A DNA stretch of 64,000 nucleotides, taken from positions 245,868 through 309,867 of the forward strand of contig MU867106.1 of assembly GCA_033725935.1 (NCBI GenBank), given 5' to 3'. The position numbers and the translations under genes are program-made. Source of the stretch: Cladorrhinum sp. PSN259. Lineage: Eukaryota; Ascomycota; Sordariomycetes; Sordariales; Podosporaceae. Numbering within the stretch: the first letter of the stretch is position 1; every line of letters begins with the position of its first letter. Positions 39,888 to 51,715 of the stretch are shown piece by piece. The notes under the pieces were generated by a model. That model was not told the DNA's origin and made no database searches. It saw only the letters and a program-made list of their open reading frames with translations.

Positions 39888-41992
39888 CTAAGATGCCCTG
39901 ATCCTGCCCGTGGTATCACCCCTCTGCCAAAGCACAAAATCATGGTATCCGTGCTCGATGGGAACATCGGGGTCGTTCATCTCAGCGGCAAGGGGCTTGG
40001 TCTCTATGGGAGCGGGAGCACTATCGCCAGAAGAAAACCACGACTTGATCCCGCCAAGCAATCCCTTCTTGGCTTCTTCTGCTCGCTTCTTGGCTTTCTC
40101 GGCGGCAGCGGCATCCTCCTGCGCCTTCCAGCCAAGCAACTTCTCGTTGATGCGCATGTACATTCTCTCCCAGTTGCCGATCTGCTCCTCGGGGAGCTTC
40201 GGCAACGTTGGGTGCACCCAGGTCCAGTGGTTCTTGTAGTCGTTGATCTTGACGAGGTCATCTTTCTCACTTGGCTGCTCGGTCCTGAAGTAAGGGTGAG
40301 AATCCGTGCCCTTGGAGCCATTTACTGACACGGCACTGAATTCGTTCTGGTAGGATTCGACCTTGTCGCTGATCGTATGGTAGGTGGTAGTGAACCCCTC
40401 GATGCGACTCGGGCGAGGCTGGAAGTCAGCTGGCGGAGCAACCTTGGTCAACTTGTACCCCCTTCCAATGAGAGGCAGGCACTTCCATGGGCCTTGGTCG
40501 TCCATGTTGAGTCCACCGTAGAGATAGCGAATTCGGACGCATGGATGGACGAACTCGTTGGGGCTCACGATGGGATCGTTGCAGCCGTCCTGGGTATAAC
40601 AGCCGGGCTTCCGAACGATGTAATCGGTGGTCCCGGTCGTAATCTTCCTCCAGGGCGCCGCCGCGTAAGACCACAGCCAGTCAGGGTAGGAAGTCATGCC
40701 ATTGGGGTTGTGGATCTTCCCGAGGCCCCATTTGCGGACTTGGACATCCGCATTAACGTTGAAGAACAGACGACCCATCTCAAACTTGTTGAACTCGACG
40801 CCAACCGATGTGAGCTGATCGGCCATCCAGGCCATGGCAATCGTTGCAATCTGCTGGTCGGGCCATCCGCCCCCGACGTTGCAGTGAGTGCCGGGGAACC
40901 AAACCTGGCGGAGCTTGGTGTGATTGTTGTCCTTGAGGCCCCAGAGGGTGCAATCAAAAGATGTGCGCCATTCGTCAAGTGCAACGGCGTGGAAGGCGTG
41001 GTCGACGTTCTTGTGAACGTCGAGAGATTCAAACTTGATCTCGCTGTCGTCGCGGCCACTGTGGTAGAAGGGAGGGATCTCAGGCATACCCAAGCTTCCG
41101 ACCGTATCCCAAACTCCGCAAGCCTTGACTTTGCCAGGGAGGGGAACGCGACCATCCTGGTTGGCACCGAGCTTGGTGAGGGACAGTTCGTGCTCGGCTA
41201 GCAGCTTGCAGTAGTACTCGGCCATCTTGCTGAGCTTCATCTTGGGCTGGGCTGCCTTGACCTTCTCATTCTTCATGGCCGCCATCTCCTTGAACCATCT
41301 TTCCCTCTCCTTGAGAAGATTGGCCTTTAGCTCTTCATCGGATTCCTGTACGGGCGGCGGTGAGTTCTTGTCCTTGTTTCTGGCAGCCTGGAAGCGCTTG
41401 ACCCTCTTCCAGTTCTCGAGCGTGAAGCCTGTGAGGTGCTCCTTGGGGTTGAAGGTCTGGGATCCCCAATTCTGCCAAGTCTCGTAGTCGTGGAAGATGC
41501 TGCCGAGGACATCCAGACCAGAGCGGTTCAAGAAACCGAGAGCGCAAACCATGCCAGCGACGGACCGAGCAGTGAAGGCACCACGGGAAAAACCAATGAT
41601 GATGATCTCATCGCCGCGATTGTAGTTGTCGGAGATGAACCGGTAGGACTCGACAATGTCCTGGCCAACACCAACACCGAATACGCCTCCGAGAACACGA
41701 GCCGTCTTGGAAGTCTCGGTACCGGCGCCTGGGTGATAATAGACAATCTGCAACATGCCCGAGCAGCACTTGTGGGCTACCGCTCCCGACAGGCGACTGA
41801 CATTGGTCGGCGGTCCAGCTCCAAGCTCGTTTCTGTTTCTGTGGTCAGCTCACCAATGTCCAGCATTATGCAAAGAGAACCTTACGTGTTGTTCCATGTT
41901 CCATCACAGCAAATGACTAGTCTCTTGCGGCTGGGAGACTCCTCCTCTGGCTCTCTGTGCTTGTGAGCACAAGGAACCTCGACGGGAGCCAT
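39888..41992 (-). CDS. DUF2235 alpha/beta-hydrolase (Tle1-like)
   Basis: CDS complement(join(39888..41838, 41886..41992)), 685 aa. Exon 1 carries the family hallmark RLVICCDGTWNNT, cut by a 47-nt intron (GTAAGG, GCTGACCACAG). Exon 2 supplies GFSRGAFTARSVAGM, the GxSxG nucleophile elbow, then KACGVWDTVGSLG and the histidine region WFPGTHCNVGGGWPD. The C-terminal 80 residues are charged (EDAAAAEKAKKRAEEAKKG) and probably coiled or disordered. The DUF2235 catalytic domain is shared with type VI secretion phospholipase effectors of the Tle1 group. Fungal members are common and uncharacterised; a lipase or esterase activity is inferred. No signal peptide is seen. A long plus-strand frame at 40377-41201 is a shadow. 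Confidence 0.85.
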
Positions 41993-43636
41993 GTTATTTG
42001 GGATTGAGGTACGAGACCAATGCCCAAGGGGCTGTCGGGCAATAAGGTGGAGGAAGGTCGAAGATATTAATCAAATCGAAGCTGTGCTTTTTTATGCCAG
42101 GGTCTTGCGAGAAATGCTGTGATACTTTTTGCTAGTCGGATTCCCGTCTATTGTCTCAGTTGGTCGGCCGTCCGAAACTTATGGGAAACAGCGAGAGCAG
42201 AAGATGGGCGTAAATCGTCGATCGCAGCGATATGGAGGGTGGGGGATGGTGTCACAACATGGCTTCCGGGTTCTGGTGTGTAGCCATGGCCGGGCTTTAT
42301 TGCTTCCTGCCTTCTGCCTTCATGATCATCCCTCTGAGTGTCTCCTCAGTCGCTCCACAGAATTTGAACCCCTGTCTCAGCTCTCGGGCACCCCTCTACA
42401 TGGTGGCTGGCTGTGACTTTCGATAAAAACCAATGTCTTTCTGGTCGGTGAGACTACCGGGCGCCCAGCTGAGAGGCCTTTGGCTGCGAACCAGGGGGGC
42501 TTGGTACTCGGTGCTCGGAAAACCCAATGGCTTGGGTCCAGAACACTGCCATCCCCTGAGGTGTCACAATGCGGCACGGCGCGTCGCCCATAGCGTAAAA
42601 CAGCTGCCCACTAGTTGCGACATGATAGGCAAATGGCCCGTGGAAATATTGAATCGTCGACAGTTGTCACGAAAAAAAGAAAAAAAGAAAGGCAATTGCG
42701 ATTGACAGATGGCCCGACACAGTGCATCATGCAAGAGGCCGAATCTGTTCTAGTATACGATTAGCTTCCAGCTCAAAAAGCCACGGCAAATTCGGAGTCC
42801 ATTTAATAATTGACCAAACAGAAGCAGTCGGGGATCCGAGTCTTTTTGATCCCGTGCAACCACACACCAACCCACAAACCACCAATCAAATGGTGCACGC
42901 TGCAGAAGGCGTCCGGTTGTCAAAAGGAGGGATGGGGTGACAGATGTGACTTAACGCAAGGAGATGGAAAGTTAATAAGGCATCGATGTTGTGCAAATGT
43001 GCACATGAGCAGGCGGTGAGTGTCGAAGCCTCGAAGGAAGGAGTTTGCTGGCAGGCGGGCACCGTGGCCCTTCCTGCGCAGTGAGAGCAAAAGGGCAACA
43101 AAAGGTAGCAACAGTTGCTGCGGCAGTGAAACAGTGCCAGATGGCTGACAGCTGCTGCGTGCACACATTCTGTGTCACAGAGAGGAAGGACTGCCATCTG
43201 CATCTACATCAAAGTCTGAAATTGGGTGCTCGTGGCAGGAGCCAACACGAGGAAATGTGCAACGGATAAAGGAGCGCACAATCCGCAATCCACAATCCGC
43301 AATTTTCTCTACACCAAGTGTGCTTTCCCCCAGCATCTCAAACGCGTCAATAAGCGGGGAGCGTACTTTACCATCGGGTTTAAAAATTACAAATCCAATC
43401 ATTTGAGTTTTCCAATGTTCGAAATTGCTACACCACTACCAAGCTTCCGTTCGGCAGATGATTCCTCACGCTGGAACATACCCAAAATGCAATTTGAACA
43501 TCGAACTGAGCCGCCATAGTAGCCTGTCGGCAAAAGACAAGCACGTTGTGGGGTAAAGGTATCGGTATATAGACGATCTCTAGAAGTTTTGTGAGTATTT
43601 GCACATTCTGGAATTTCATGGAACTGGAAGACCAGC
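41993..43636. other. gene-free region
   Basis: Divergent spacer between the DUF2235 gene and the SnoaL-like gene. It contains a short tandem array of ATCCRCA (three copies around 43280-43302) and an A/G-rich stretch at about 42671-42690. No supported coding sequence. Confidence 0.5.
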
Positions 43637-45985
43637 ATGGTGACCATGAAGCTCATATCCGTCGTCACGGTGTTCCTCTGCACAGCGTTCGGCAGAGCTG
43701 CTGAAATCGACGACCTCGCCCGCCATGTCGAACAAGTCGAATCCATCCGCGAGGTGAAGGATGTTACAGCGCAATTCGCCCAGCTGGCACAATTCGGTCG
43801 CTATAGGGAGATGGCCAAATTGTTCACCGACGACGGCGTTCTTCTTTGGGGCAACATCTCAGCGAAGGGAGTTGCGAACATCCAAGAATGGCTGAAAGAG
43901 GATGCAGGCGACATGAATGGCGTCACGCCAGGCTCTCTCGACACGTTGGTTGCGGCAACACCACTGATCAACCTTGGGGCTGATGGCAAAACTGCCAAAG
44001 GCCGCTTCAACGGATGGCGCTTCCAGGGCAATGGAGCCGGCAAGACGAGGATGCAAGGCGGCATCTACGAAAACGAGTATGCCCTCGTCAACGGTCAATG
44101 GAAGATATCGCTGCTACAGTATTACCCACTGTATGATGGCGGTTATGCCGAGGGTTGGCGCAATTTTGGTCGAGAAAATCTGGGCTCCGCACCCCCTTTC
44201 CACTACACGCCTGACGAGGCCGGAATCCCGATACCTGCCTCTACGACTGAGGCGGTAAAAACAAATGCGACAATCTTCGACCTACAGTATCGTATCGAGA
44301 CGTTGAACGACGAAGACGAGATCCGGAACCTCCAGCACGCATACGGTTATTATGTCGACCGGAGGATGTGGACCGAAGTTGGGGATCTCTTTGGTTCGCA
44401 AAATTACGGATACATGAAAATTGACGGTGTCGGCGCATTCGAAGGCCCGCACGGTATCCAGGAGGCACTCAATACATGGATGGGTCCGGAGGGACTCGCC
44501 CAGGGCATCCTCAACGAACACCTCATTTTTGACACGCTCATCTCCTTCCGTCCAAACATTGACCCAGAGCTACCGAGACCGGCCGACAGGATGGCAGATG
44601 TCCGCGGTATTGAGATTGCACTGATTGGAGATGCAGAGAACAAGACGGCGTCTTGGAGGTTCAACTTCTTCAACAATGTCCTTGTCAAAAGGAATGGCAT
44701 CTGGCAGATTCACTCTATCAACATCTCCCCGTTGGTTGTGGCCAACTACTCGAGCGGGTGGGGAGATGGTGGCACCATGCCGGCGAGCAAAGCCGATGCT
44801 AGCTTTCTAGATGTCACACGAAGGAAGCAAGCACCGGCCAAAGCTTTCACCCCGGCGACGGTTGCAGAGTTGCAACGGCGCCTCAATCGCTCAGCGGCCT
44901 ACGATGGTACCGAAAACGTCTCAAATGCATATGGCTTCTACATCGACTTCATTGACGGCAAGGGCTGCAGCAACATGGCGGCCATTCACGCCAAGGCAGG
45001 CAATAAGGAGTCTCCCTTTGCCGGCTTCTACCAGACTCGCCAGCGTGTTCTCGAAGCGTGCACCTCATATTACGGCACCACAGAGCTCACCGTGCGAGCA
45101 GGAGTCTCATTTCACTGGCGCCCTCAACCTGTCATTTACGTATCCCAGGATGGACGTTCCTCAAGCTTACGAGCGCGACTGCTCCAACCGGCCACCGACA
45201 GAAACAGCTCAGGCGCCATACGAGGCGGGATGTATCAAGACCAAATGGCTCTGGAGGATGGCATCTGGAGGCTGTGGAGTGTCACCATTGACGAGTTCTA
45301 CTGGAGCATAAATAACTGGAAGGACGGATGGTCGGGAGTTCCCCCTCGTCCTAAGAACGCTACGAACCCACCACCTCGAGACCTCATCGCCCAATACCCC
45401 CCAGATCTACTCTTGACAGAGATGGGTGATCCACGCGAGACGGGATTTATGGGAGGCAGCGGGCGATACACTTCCTGGCCTGAGATCCAACGCATGTGGT
45501 TCGCATACCGAAATCCCGGCACTGGTAGTGTTCCGGACTCCTACTGGCCTGGTTGTGTGCCCTGCCAGCATAGACTAGCGTGGAATTTGACGCAAAACGG
45601 ATGGCAGGAACCACCGACCGGTCCAACGATTGTGAGGCCTAGTTTTGGTGCCGGCAATGGGTCATCGCAGGATCCCATCCGTCTTAGAGTCAACGTCGCA
45701 GGTGGTCCTGGAGAGCCTGTGTTGGGTGTGGTGAAGTTGGAGAGTCGGAGAGGCGACGTCAATTTGGAGCATAACCTTACACTCGAGGACAGGGGGGCCG
45801 CCGAGTTCTCGCTGCCGTTAAACTTGACACCTGGCTATATTGTTCTGGACACTATTTACTCGGGGAGTGATAGGTTGCTTCCCGGACGGAATTCTGTGGA
45901 CTTTTGGATGCCGGGTGGACCATATGACGACTGGTTGGATGAGAATGGGAACAAGATTGATGAACCTGAGACGGCAACTCCGTAG
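43637..45985 (+). CDS. secreted multi-domain SnoaL-like (NTF2-fold) protein
   Basis: Single exon, 782 aa. Signal peptide MVTMKLISVVTVFLCTAFGRA; the internal Met4 could be an alternative start. Three similar alpha+beta blocks follow. Block 1 is at about 35-180 (VTAQFAQLAQFGRYREMAKLFTDDG, then GQWKISLLQYYPLYDGGYAEGW). Block 2 is at about 215-375 (EIRNLQHAYGYYVDRRMWTEVGDLF, then NGIWQIHSINISPLVVANYSSGW). Block 3 is at about 410-560 (NAYGFYIDFIDGKGCSNM, then DGIWRLWSVTIDEFYWSINNWKDGW). The repeated logic (helix with YGxYxDxxxW, later GxWxI sheet, ending GYxxGW) is SnoaL/NTF2-like. The C-terminal 180 residues include CVPCQ and a beta-sandwich-like tail. An enzyme or binding role outside the cell is unknown. 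Confidence 0.82.
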   Translation: MVTMKLISVVTVFLCTAFGRAAEIDDLARHVEQVESIREVKDVTAQFAQLAQFGRYREMAKLFTDDGVLLWGNISAKGVANIQEWLKEDAGDMNGVTPGSLDTLVAATPLINLGADGKTAKGRFNGWRFQGNGAGKTRMQGGIYENEYALVNGQWKISLLQYYPLYDGGYAEGWRNFGRENLGSAPPFHYTPDEAGIPIPASTTEAVKTNATIFDLQYRIETLNDEDEIRNLQHAYGYYVDRRMWTEVGDLFGSQNYGYMKIDGVGAFEGPHGIQEALNTWMGPEGLAQGILNEHLIFDTLISFRPNIDPELPRPADRMADVRGIEIALIGDAENKTASWRFNFFNNVLVKRNGIWQIHSINISPLVVANYSSGWGDGGTMPASKADASFLDVTRRKQAPAKAFTPATVAELQRRLNRSAAYDGTENVSNAYGFYIDFIDGKGCSNMAAIHAKAGNKESPFAGFYQTRQRVLEACTSYYGTTELTVRAGVSFHWRPQPVIYVSQDGRSSSLRARLLQPATDRNSSGAIRGGMYQDQMALEDGIWRLWSVTIDEFYWSINNWKDGWSGVPPRPKNATNPPPRDLIAQYPPDLLLTEMGDPRETGFMGGSGRYTSWPEIQRMWFAYRNPGTGSVPDSYWPGCVPCQHRLAWNLTQNGWQEPPTGPTIVRPSFGAGNGSSQDPIRLRVNVAGGPGEPVLGVVKLESRRGDVNLEHNLTLEDRGAAEFSLPLNLTPGYIVLDTIYSGSDRLLPGRNSVDFWMPGGPYDDWLDENGNKIDEPETATP

Positions 45986-46247
45986 TATTCCTCAGTAAAC
46001 CCTACAATAGAGGTCCTCCCTTACTTAGTACGGAAACATGCTGCAACAGTTTGGTTATTGTTGGGTCAGTTTTGCCAACACATCTTGGAAGGCGTCCAAA
46101 CAAACCCCTGTGTGAACAAAAAGGGGTCGTGTACACTTTTACTAAAGAACCCAAGACGGAGTGGGAGAGAATATTCAGAAAGAGTATATCAGAGTGTATA
46201 CTAATAACACGTATTCCTTACGAACTAAGCCACTTTGCTTCGGCCCC
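45986..46247. other. convergent intergenic region
   Basis: Short spacer between the 3' ends of the SnoaL-like gene and the HET gene. No features seen. Confidence 0.4.
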
Positions 46248-48485
46248 TCAGACAAGAGTCAGCGTAGCTCTTCCCGCACCCTTGAAGCAACTACCGCCAG
46301 ACTCTGGCAGGTCGTGCTTATAGACAGACAACTCGGCAACTCCAGCACGCTCAAAAACACCGGGTCCCACTTCTTGGAGGACCAGAACCCATTCTCGAAT
46401 GTTTCCTTGGTCGTAGGTATCACCAGGATAGACAAAGTAGCTGGTGGCGACCAAGAGACAAGCAACCTCGACCTCCTCCTCTTCTCCGGACGCGAACAAA
46501 TCCCGGGGGTTGCCTTCCGAGACATCCAAGAAAATCACAGGCTCCAACCCGCTCACTTCATGTTCCGTATCTGAAATTGCAGACAGTTTGTGTGCACCAT
46601 ATTCCCCGTCAGGTGAGCTCAGCTTGCAGGGCAAGATCCGTCCTGTGACTTGGATCCTGCCTCGGTTAGGAAGAACCGCATAAGACCTCGGGTCCTTCCA
46701 CAACTCCTCGTCAACTTGCGCTGTGAAGTCTGGATGCGCCACCAACTTTTCATTGTGCCTCTGTCTGGTCGACACAAAGGTAATTGGCAGCCTTGCCTTC
46801 GTCACAGACATCAGCGAAGCAGAAGCCCAGGTCCACGTGGGGACTCCTTGTGCCCTCCGGCCTGGAGTGTTCCTGGTCCACAGCAGCTGCCGGGCGATTT
46901 CTTCTTTCCACAGACCGGCCACGTACGTGCAGCCCGTTATTCCAGACAGGTACTTCCCCAGTCCTGCCAGGGCGGGGAGACGGTCAGACTCAAAAGTAAT
47001 GTCCAGGAGACAGTAGCTCTCCACGAGGTCAGACCAAATCTCCCAGAGATTTTCTTGTTTTTCCAGGGTTCCCGAAGACGCTCTAGCCATTATCGCTTTT
47101 CTCGCCAGGACATCGCGGCTGGAATTCGAAGTGGTGCTCGTTGTCGATGAGGAGGCGCGATGTCCGCACTCGCAGACCTGGTCTTGGTTGCACTCCCAAA
47201 TCATTTCTTCGCTGTGGAAGTGGATGATCCGCCTGGAGAGAATCCGCTCCTGGAAGCCCCAGGCGCGAGTGAAGAGCGGGGCGATTTTTCTGTCTTGTTC
47301 AGCCGAGCCGGGGTCCCTGAGGTTCATCCGTCGGTGGCAGATTCGGTCGTAGCGGACCCTGAGCTCAGGTGGGAACCTTAGACTGTTGGTTCGTGAGATG
47401 ACCTCAGAGTATGGGATCTGTTGCGTGTCTCCCTTCGGATACTGCTGACGCGGGAAGAAACAACCACCGGAAGGATTGTTTGATCCGGTGACGGCAATTG
47501 TTAAGAAGGCATTGGAGTAGACGTCGGCCATTTTGACTGCTTCTTGCTCCCAGTCTGAGGAATCGTCCTGGATGATGCAAAGCGAGTCTATCCATATGTA
47601 GTTGATCCCGAGGGCTTGACATATCTGTGCTGCATTCAGGAAGGATTTTGGAAGAGACGGTAACGGGATCCCTGGGTGTCGATATTTGGCGATTGAATGC
47701 GTTTTGCTTTCGATAATACCCTCCTTGTTTCCCCAGCAGTGGCTGAGTGCTATGTATGGCCCTTTGATATCTGCTGCGTTAACGATCCGGGCAACCGGTG
47801 GCGACGGGCCGGTGTCAATGTACAGAAACCTGGCAGGAAGCGATCGATTTAACTCGTCCTGGTTGGTACCACAGAGACTGTGAGATGACTGACACCGCGC
47901 GAGCTGCGCACGAAGGAAGTCGAGACATGATTCGAGATCCAACTCTGCATTGATTTCTTTGCCAACACCAAAAACAGCGTATGGGGAGTCTATTGGACTC
48001 ATCTCATGGTTCAGCCTTGAGTCTCTTTTTCAGAAGCTTGGTGGAAGTGATATGACAAACTTACCAGGTTTGGTTGAGAATATCTGGATTTTCATGGGAA
48101 CTACAAATCCGAAATCATCAAAAGTGAGGTGGACTTCCAACACTTCGTCCCGCCGATATAATACGGCTTGGAAATCCGAATCGAAAGGGATAAAATTTGG
48201 ATCCCCTGCCCAAAGGGGGAAAATGAACTCCAAAACCGCAGCGTTTATGGCAGTGCACATCTCGCACCCGGATTTAGCTGAGACTGCCAGTTCCCAGTAT
48301 GTTGCAACTTGGTAGTCGTAATCCACGAGACACTCCTCGCACAGTGGACAGTAACGGGTGCGATTCACATGCCTTAAGGGATTGTCGAATAGATTCCAGA
48401 TCATCTCCTTGACTCTGGGAATGTCGATGTTAATAGAAGGTGGGATCCCCTCTTGCGCGAGTTGAATGTCGTCTTTGTCAGTCAT
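46248..48485 (-). CDS. HET-domain (heterokaryon incompatibility) protein
   Basis: CDS complement(join(46248..47989, 48065..48485)), 720 aa. The start is the ATG at 48485 in the context CACAATGAC; the frame extends further only by TTG. The 75-nt intron has GTAAGT, GGCTGAACC and AATAG, and yields ...STKPD-SPYAVFGVGKE. The N-terminal part has CPLCEEC and GCEMC cysteine pairs. The HET domain (about 217-370) has YIALSHCWG, LPKSFLNAAQICQALG and YIWIDSLCIIQDDSSDWEQEA, with the conserved later region TRAWGFQERILSRRIIHF and WECNQDQVCECG. HET domains trigger incompatibility-type cell death in filamentous ascomycetes. No NLR partner is encoded alongside. It is complete and intact. Confidence 0.92.
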
Positions 48486-48852
48486 TGTGAACGGTTTTGA
48501 GACTGGAAAACGTAGATCAGTGAATTGACAAGTTTTAAGGCTGAAATATCTGAGTATCCGATGAATGAGGATGCGATTGCGCTCGAATGGAAGTGAACTG
48601 GGACAGCGCTGTGAGATGCGGGGTAGTCTCATGCCCGCCCAGTCACAGCTGCTGACGAGGTATTGCTGCCTCCAACAGCAGCGTGGGGATGGAAACAAAC
48701 AAGCGTGGCTCCAATTTGGCTCTGATGAACCCTGAACCCCTGAACACTAATGACGGTGAATGGTTGAGTTCTTATATCCAATTACAATAGGGGTATCTCT
48801 TGTCTAACCAAAAAAAAACACAACAACCATATTTTGGATTTGTTAGACACTA
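48486..48852. other. intergenic region
   Basis: Spacer between the start of the HET gene and the 3' end of the Hsp70-like gene, both on the minus strand. It should hold the HET promoter. No gene seen. Confidence 0.4.
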
Positions 48853-50975
48853 TCACCCACTCGAACTCCGCAACCCCTCATCCTCCCAAGCAACCTTGAA
48901 CGAATTCCTCCCGGCGTACTCCTTCCCCCCTATCCAAAGCTCAAACCTAGCATCAATAGCCCCCACAACGAATTTAACGTCGTACGCAATCTCGTAATAT
49001 TTGCTCGATTTTCCTCCCCTCCCACCAAACAGCGCACCCCATCCGGATGACCCTCCACCTTTCTCTCCCCCTCTAACAACCCTAGTCTCAATATACTCCC
49101 TCCCGACCCCGCTCAAATCGCTTTCCACCGTACAAAGCGAAAACACATCCGAGTCTCCCTTCCTAACCGGCAGACCCTCCCCATCTTTTCCTGGGTCTAA
49201 ATGACAAATAACCAGCTCCCTCCTACTCATGCCAGGATTGTCTTTACCCCTGAAGCTTTTATGAAACTTGTGCGCCTTATGTTGACTCTCGTCTGTAGCG
49301 TCAATGTCCTGCCCCTTTTTGATGACCCAAACTATCACGTCGTCTACCCATTCGTGGTTGTCCAGTTCTGACCGCACGCGGGTGAGGTTGCGGTGGGCTG
49401 GGTCGTGTTTGTTGTATCGCTCTGAAGTTACAACACCGTAGGAGGCGCGGGCTTTGCGAACGGAGAGGGCGGAGAACCCGTGCCGGTCGCGTTGCTTGCG
49501 GTCTAGGATTAGACCTTTCACTACTGATAGTTGGCTGAGATGCGAGTTAATATGCTGTTTTAGGTGCGAAAATTAGATGTAAAGCGGGGGTTACTTACGG
49601 ATCATATCCGTCTGCAACTACAACCTTTGGGTCTGGGAAGGCGGCGCGGAGTTTCTGTTGGAGGTATGCGGAGGACCCGAGACCTCCTGAGAGGACGAGG
49701 TAGTGCTGAGGAGAATGTCAGTTTGGACGAGTCAACTTGGAGAAAACGTCTAGACAACGTACAGGCTTCTTGTCTGGCTTGGTTTCTGCGACCTTGTTGA
49801 TCATGTCTTGGATGAACTTGATGATGCCGTTGACTTGGGGGTCAAACAGAGATTGGAAGTCCTTACTGTGGCTCGGTTTAGTAACGCAGTCCCTTTCTGC
49901 AAGTAATAATGTCATTGCACTTACTGTGTAAAGTTCATCTTCCCATCCGTGATGCCCGCCTCCTTATTCGCCGTGCCTCCCTTGATGATTGGGACCGTGA
50001 CCCTGACTACGCTGAACTGCGACTCCTTCACCTTGCCGAATTCGTGCTTCCATATCTGGAATTCGTCGCTGTGCATCATGATTGCTGCCGCGTTCTTGTC
50101 AAACTCGAGCTTTCCTGCCGCTTTGGCAAGCCGCTTTGTAACCAGAGAAAAGAAGGCGAGGTCAATGTTGGTGGATCCAATATCCTTGCCCTGGACGATG
50201 GAAATTTCATGCAAATCGGAAACGTCCTCATCGCCGTGTTGCTCAAGGAGAGCGAGATCAGTGGTACCTCCGCCGGCGTCGCACACCAGAATGATGCTGC
50301 CCTTCCTCAAGCTGACATTGACCTCCATAGCCGTGTGAACCGCAGCAGCTTGTGGCTCTGACAAACCCCAGGTTACTCTGTGATTCTTCCCTCCACTGCC
50401 GAAGCCTGCCTTTTTTATTTGCTCTAGCAGACCGGCGCTGACCTCAAGGGAACGGAATGTAGCTGGCAAGCTAAAGACAAACTCAACGGACTTGTCTTTC
50501 CAGTCCTCATATTTGGTGAGCTGAGCAGTGATGTGTTTGTAGAGACATTTCATGTAGTCGCCATAGACCTTGCGGGCCTCTTCGATCTTGTCGAACGGGA
50601 GCTTGAGCGGTTGCTTTCGGGTCTTGTTCTTGGCGACCATGCTGGTCAAGTACTTCTCGTCGAGGTATCTCTTGAACCACTCAATGGTCTCTCGGTCGTC
50701 GTTTGTAGTGAAGCCCCATTCTTTCACCGTCTTCTTGTCCTTGTCGTACAGCAGAGTCGATGGCACCTTGTTGTGCATTCCGCCCTTTGCAGGTGGTCGT
50801 GGCCATTCTTGGATAATCTTGGGGCTGTCCATTTTCTTCCTTGCATATGCAACACCTTGAGGTTGTTAGAGAGTTAGTCCATAGGGTGAGGTTGTAGTCT
50901 GTTGACTCTGGACCTACCGGTACATGTCATGCCAAAGTCGATTGCGACCAAAAGGTCTACCTCACCGCGCGCCAT
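48853..50975 (-). CDS. Hsp70-like actin-fold ATPase (HSPA12-type), five exons
   Basis: CDS complement(join(48853..49534, 49599..49705, 49763..49865, 49925..50855, 50918..50975)), 626 aa. Exon 1 gives MARGEVDLLVAIDFGMTCTG, the phosphate-1 motif. Later VCDAGGGTTDLALLE (about 210-224) is phosphate-2, and HYLVLSGGLGSSAYLQQKL is the adenosine motif, restored by the exon 3/4 join. All introns (56-64 nt) have GTA(A/G)GT or GTACGT donors and CTAAC/CTGAC-like branches, and phases agree to the stop. It lacks a canonical Hsp70 substrate-binding domain, as do HSPA12-like proteins, which are greatly expanded in Pezizomycotina. The C-terminal region (DRKQRDRHGFSALSVRKARASYGVV) is typical of that group. The client and role are unknown. 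Confidence 0.87.
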
Positions 50976-51715
50976 GGTAGAGGTCTTGAAGTGTGTGTAC
51001 AAGTTGCAGGAAGGTTTCAGTGGCAATTAGGTGGTTGAGATGCTTCATGCATGATACGAGGGAAGGATGTTTTTGTGGGAAGGAAGAAAAAGATAAACGA
51101 TTTGTGCAGGGAAAACCGTGGTGACTAACTGACAAATGGAAATTGACATTATGTCCATGGTGGACAATGAGGCTGAGAGTGAGAGTAGTACCGTCACTTT
51201 CTGCAGTCTCAGGATCCTTCCGTGCTTGAGTGGGGTAAATCTGCGACTGCCGGTGACGCGCAGCCAGTTTGGTCCTCAAATATTGGTGGTGGCTGAGGCC
51301 CGGAGGTATGAAGTAGCAAATCAGAACCGTGAGGGGAACCTGTGTGGGTAACATCATGTCGATCTTAAAGCAGGCTCTGGAAGATTTTTAGTTGCGTTCG
51401 AGTGGTTCGAATCCGAGAAGTGGGCTGACATGGTTCTGGTCATACAACCTAGCGGATAGGCAGCTGGTGGGTGCTGCGCCTTCTTGGGCTTTTCCGCCTT
51501 CAAATGCGGAGTGCAGTGCCTGACGGCAGTGCAAAAAAATTCGTCATCAGGTGCACCACTTGGAGAAGGGTTCCCTTCCTTCACCGGCCTCCCATTTCGG
51601 TCTTCTACCTTCGATGAATGTCTTTGGAAACACATCAGGCTCTACCCTCTTTTCCTTGATGTTTTAGTGTTCACACTTGGTTTTACGGCACATATTCTGC
51701 TATTACTGAACAGCG
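50976..51715. other. divergent intergenic region
   Basis: Promoter region between the Hsp70-like gene (minus) and the potentially myristoylated protein (plus). No gene found. Confidence 0.45.

Noticed and set aside
40377..41201. 274-codon plus-strand frame within the DUF2235 gene
   Set aside because: Antisense shadow; no motif.
41886..41992. Apparent frameshift in exon 1 of the DUF2235 gene
   Set aside because: A recheck of the reading frame against the overlapping plus-strand frame showed no extra base; the join is clean.
47990..48064. Shorter 42-nt intron choice in the HET gene (acceptor AAAGAG)
   Set aside because: The 75-nt choice has a proper branch site and YAG acceptor and keeps the frame.
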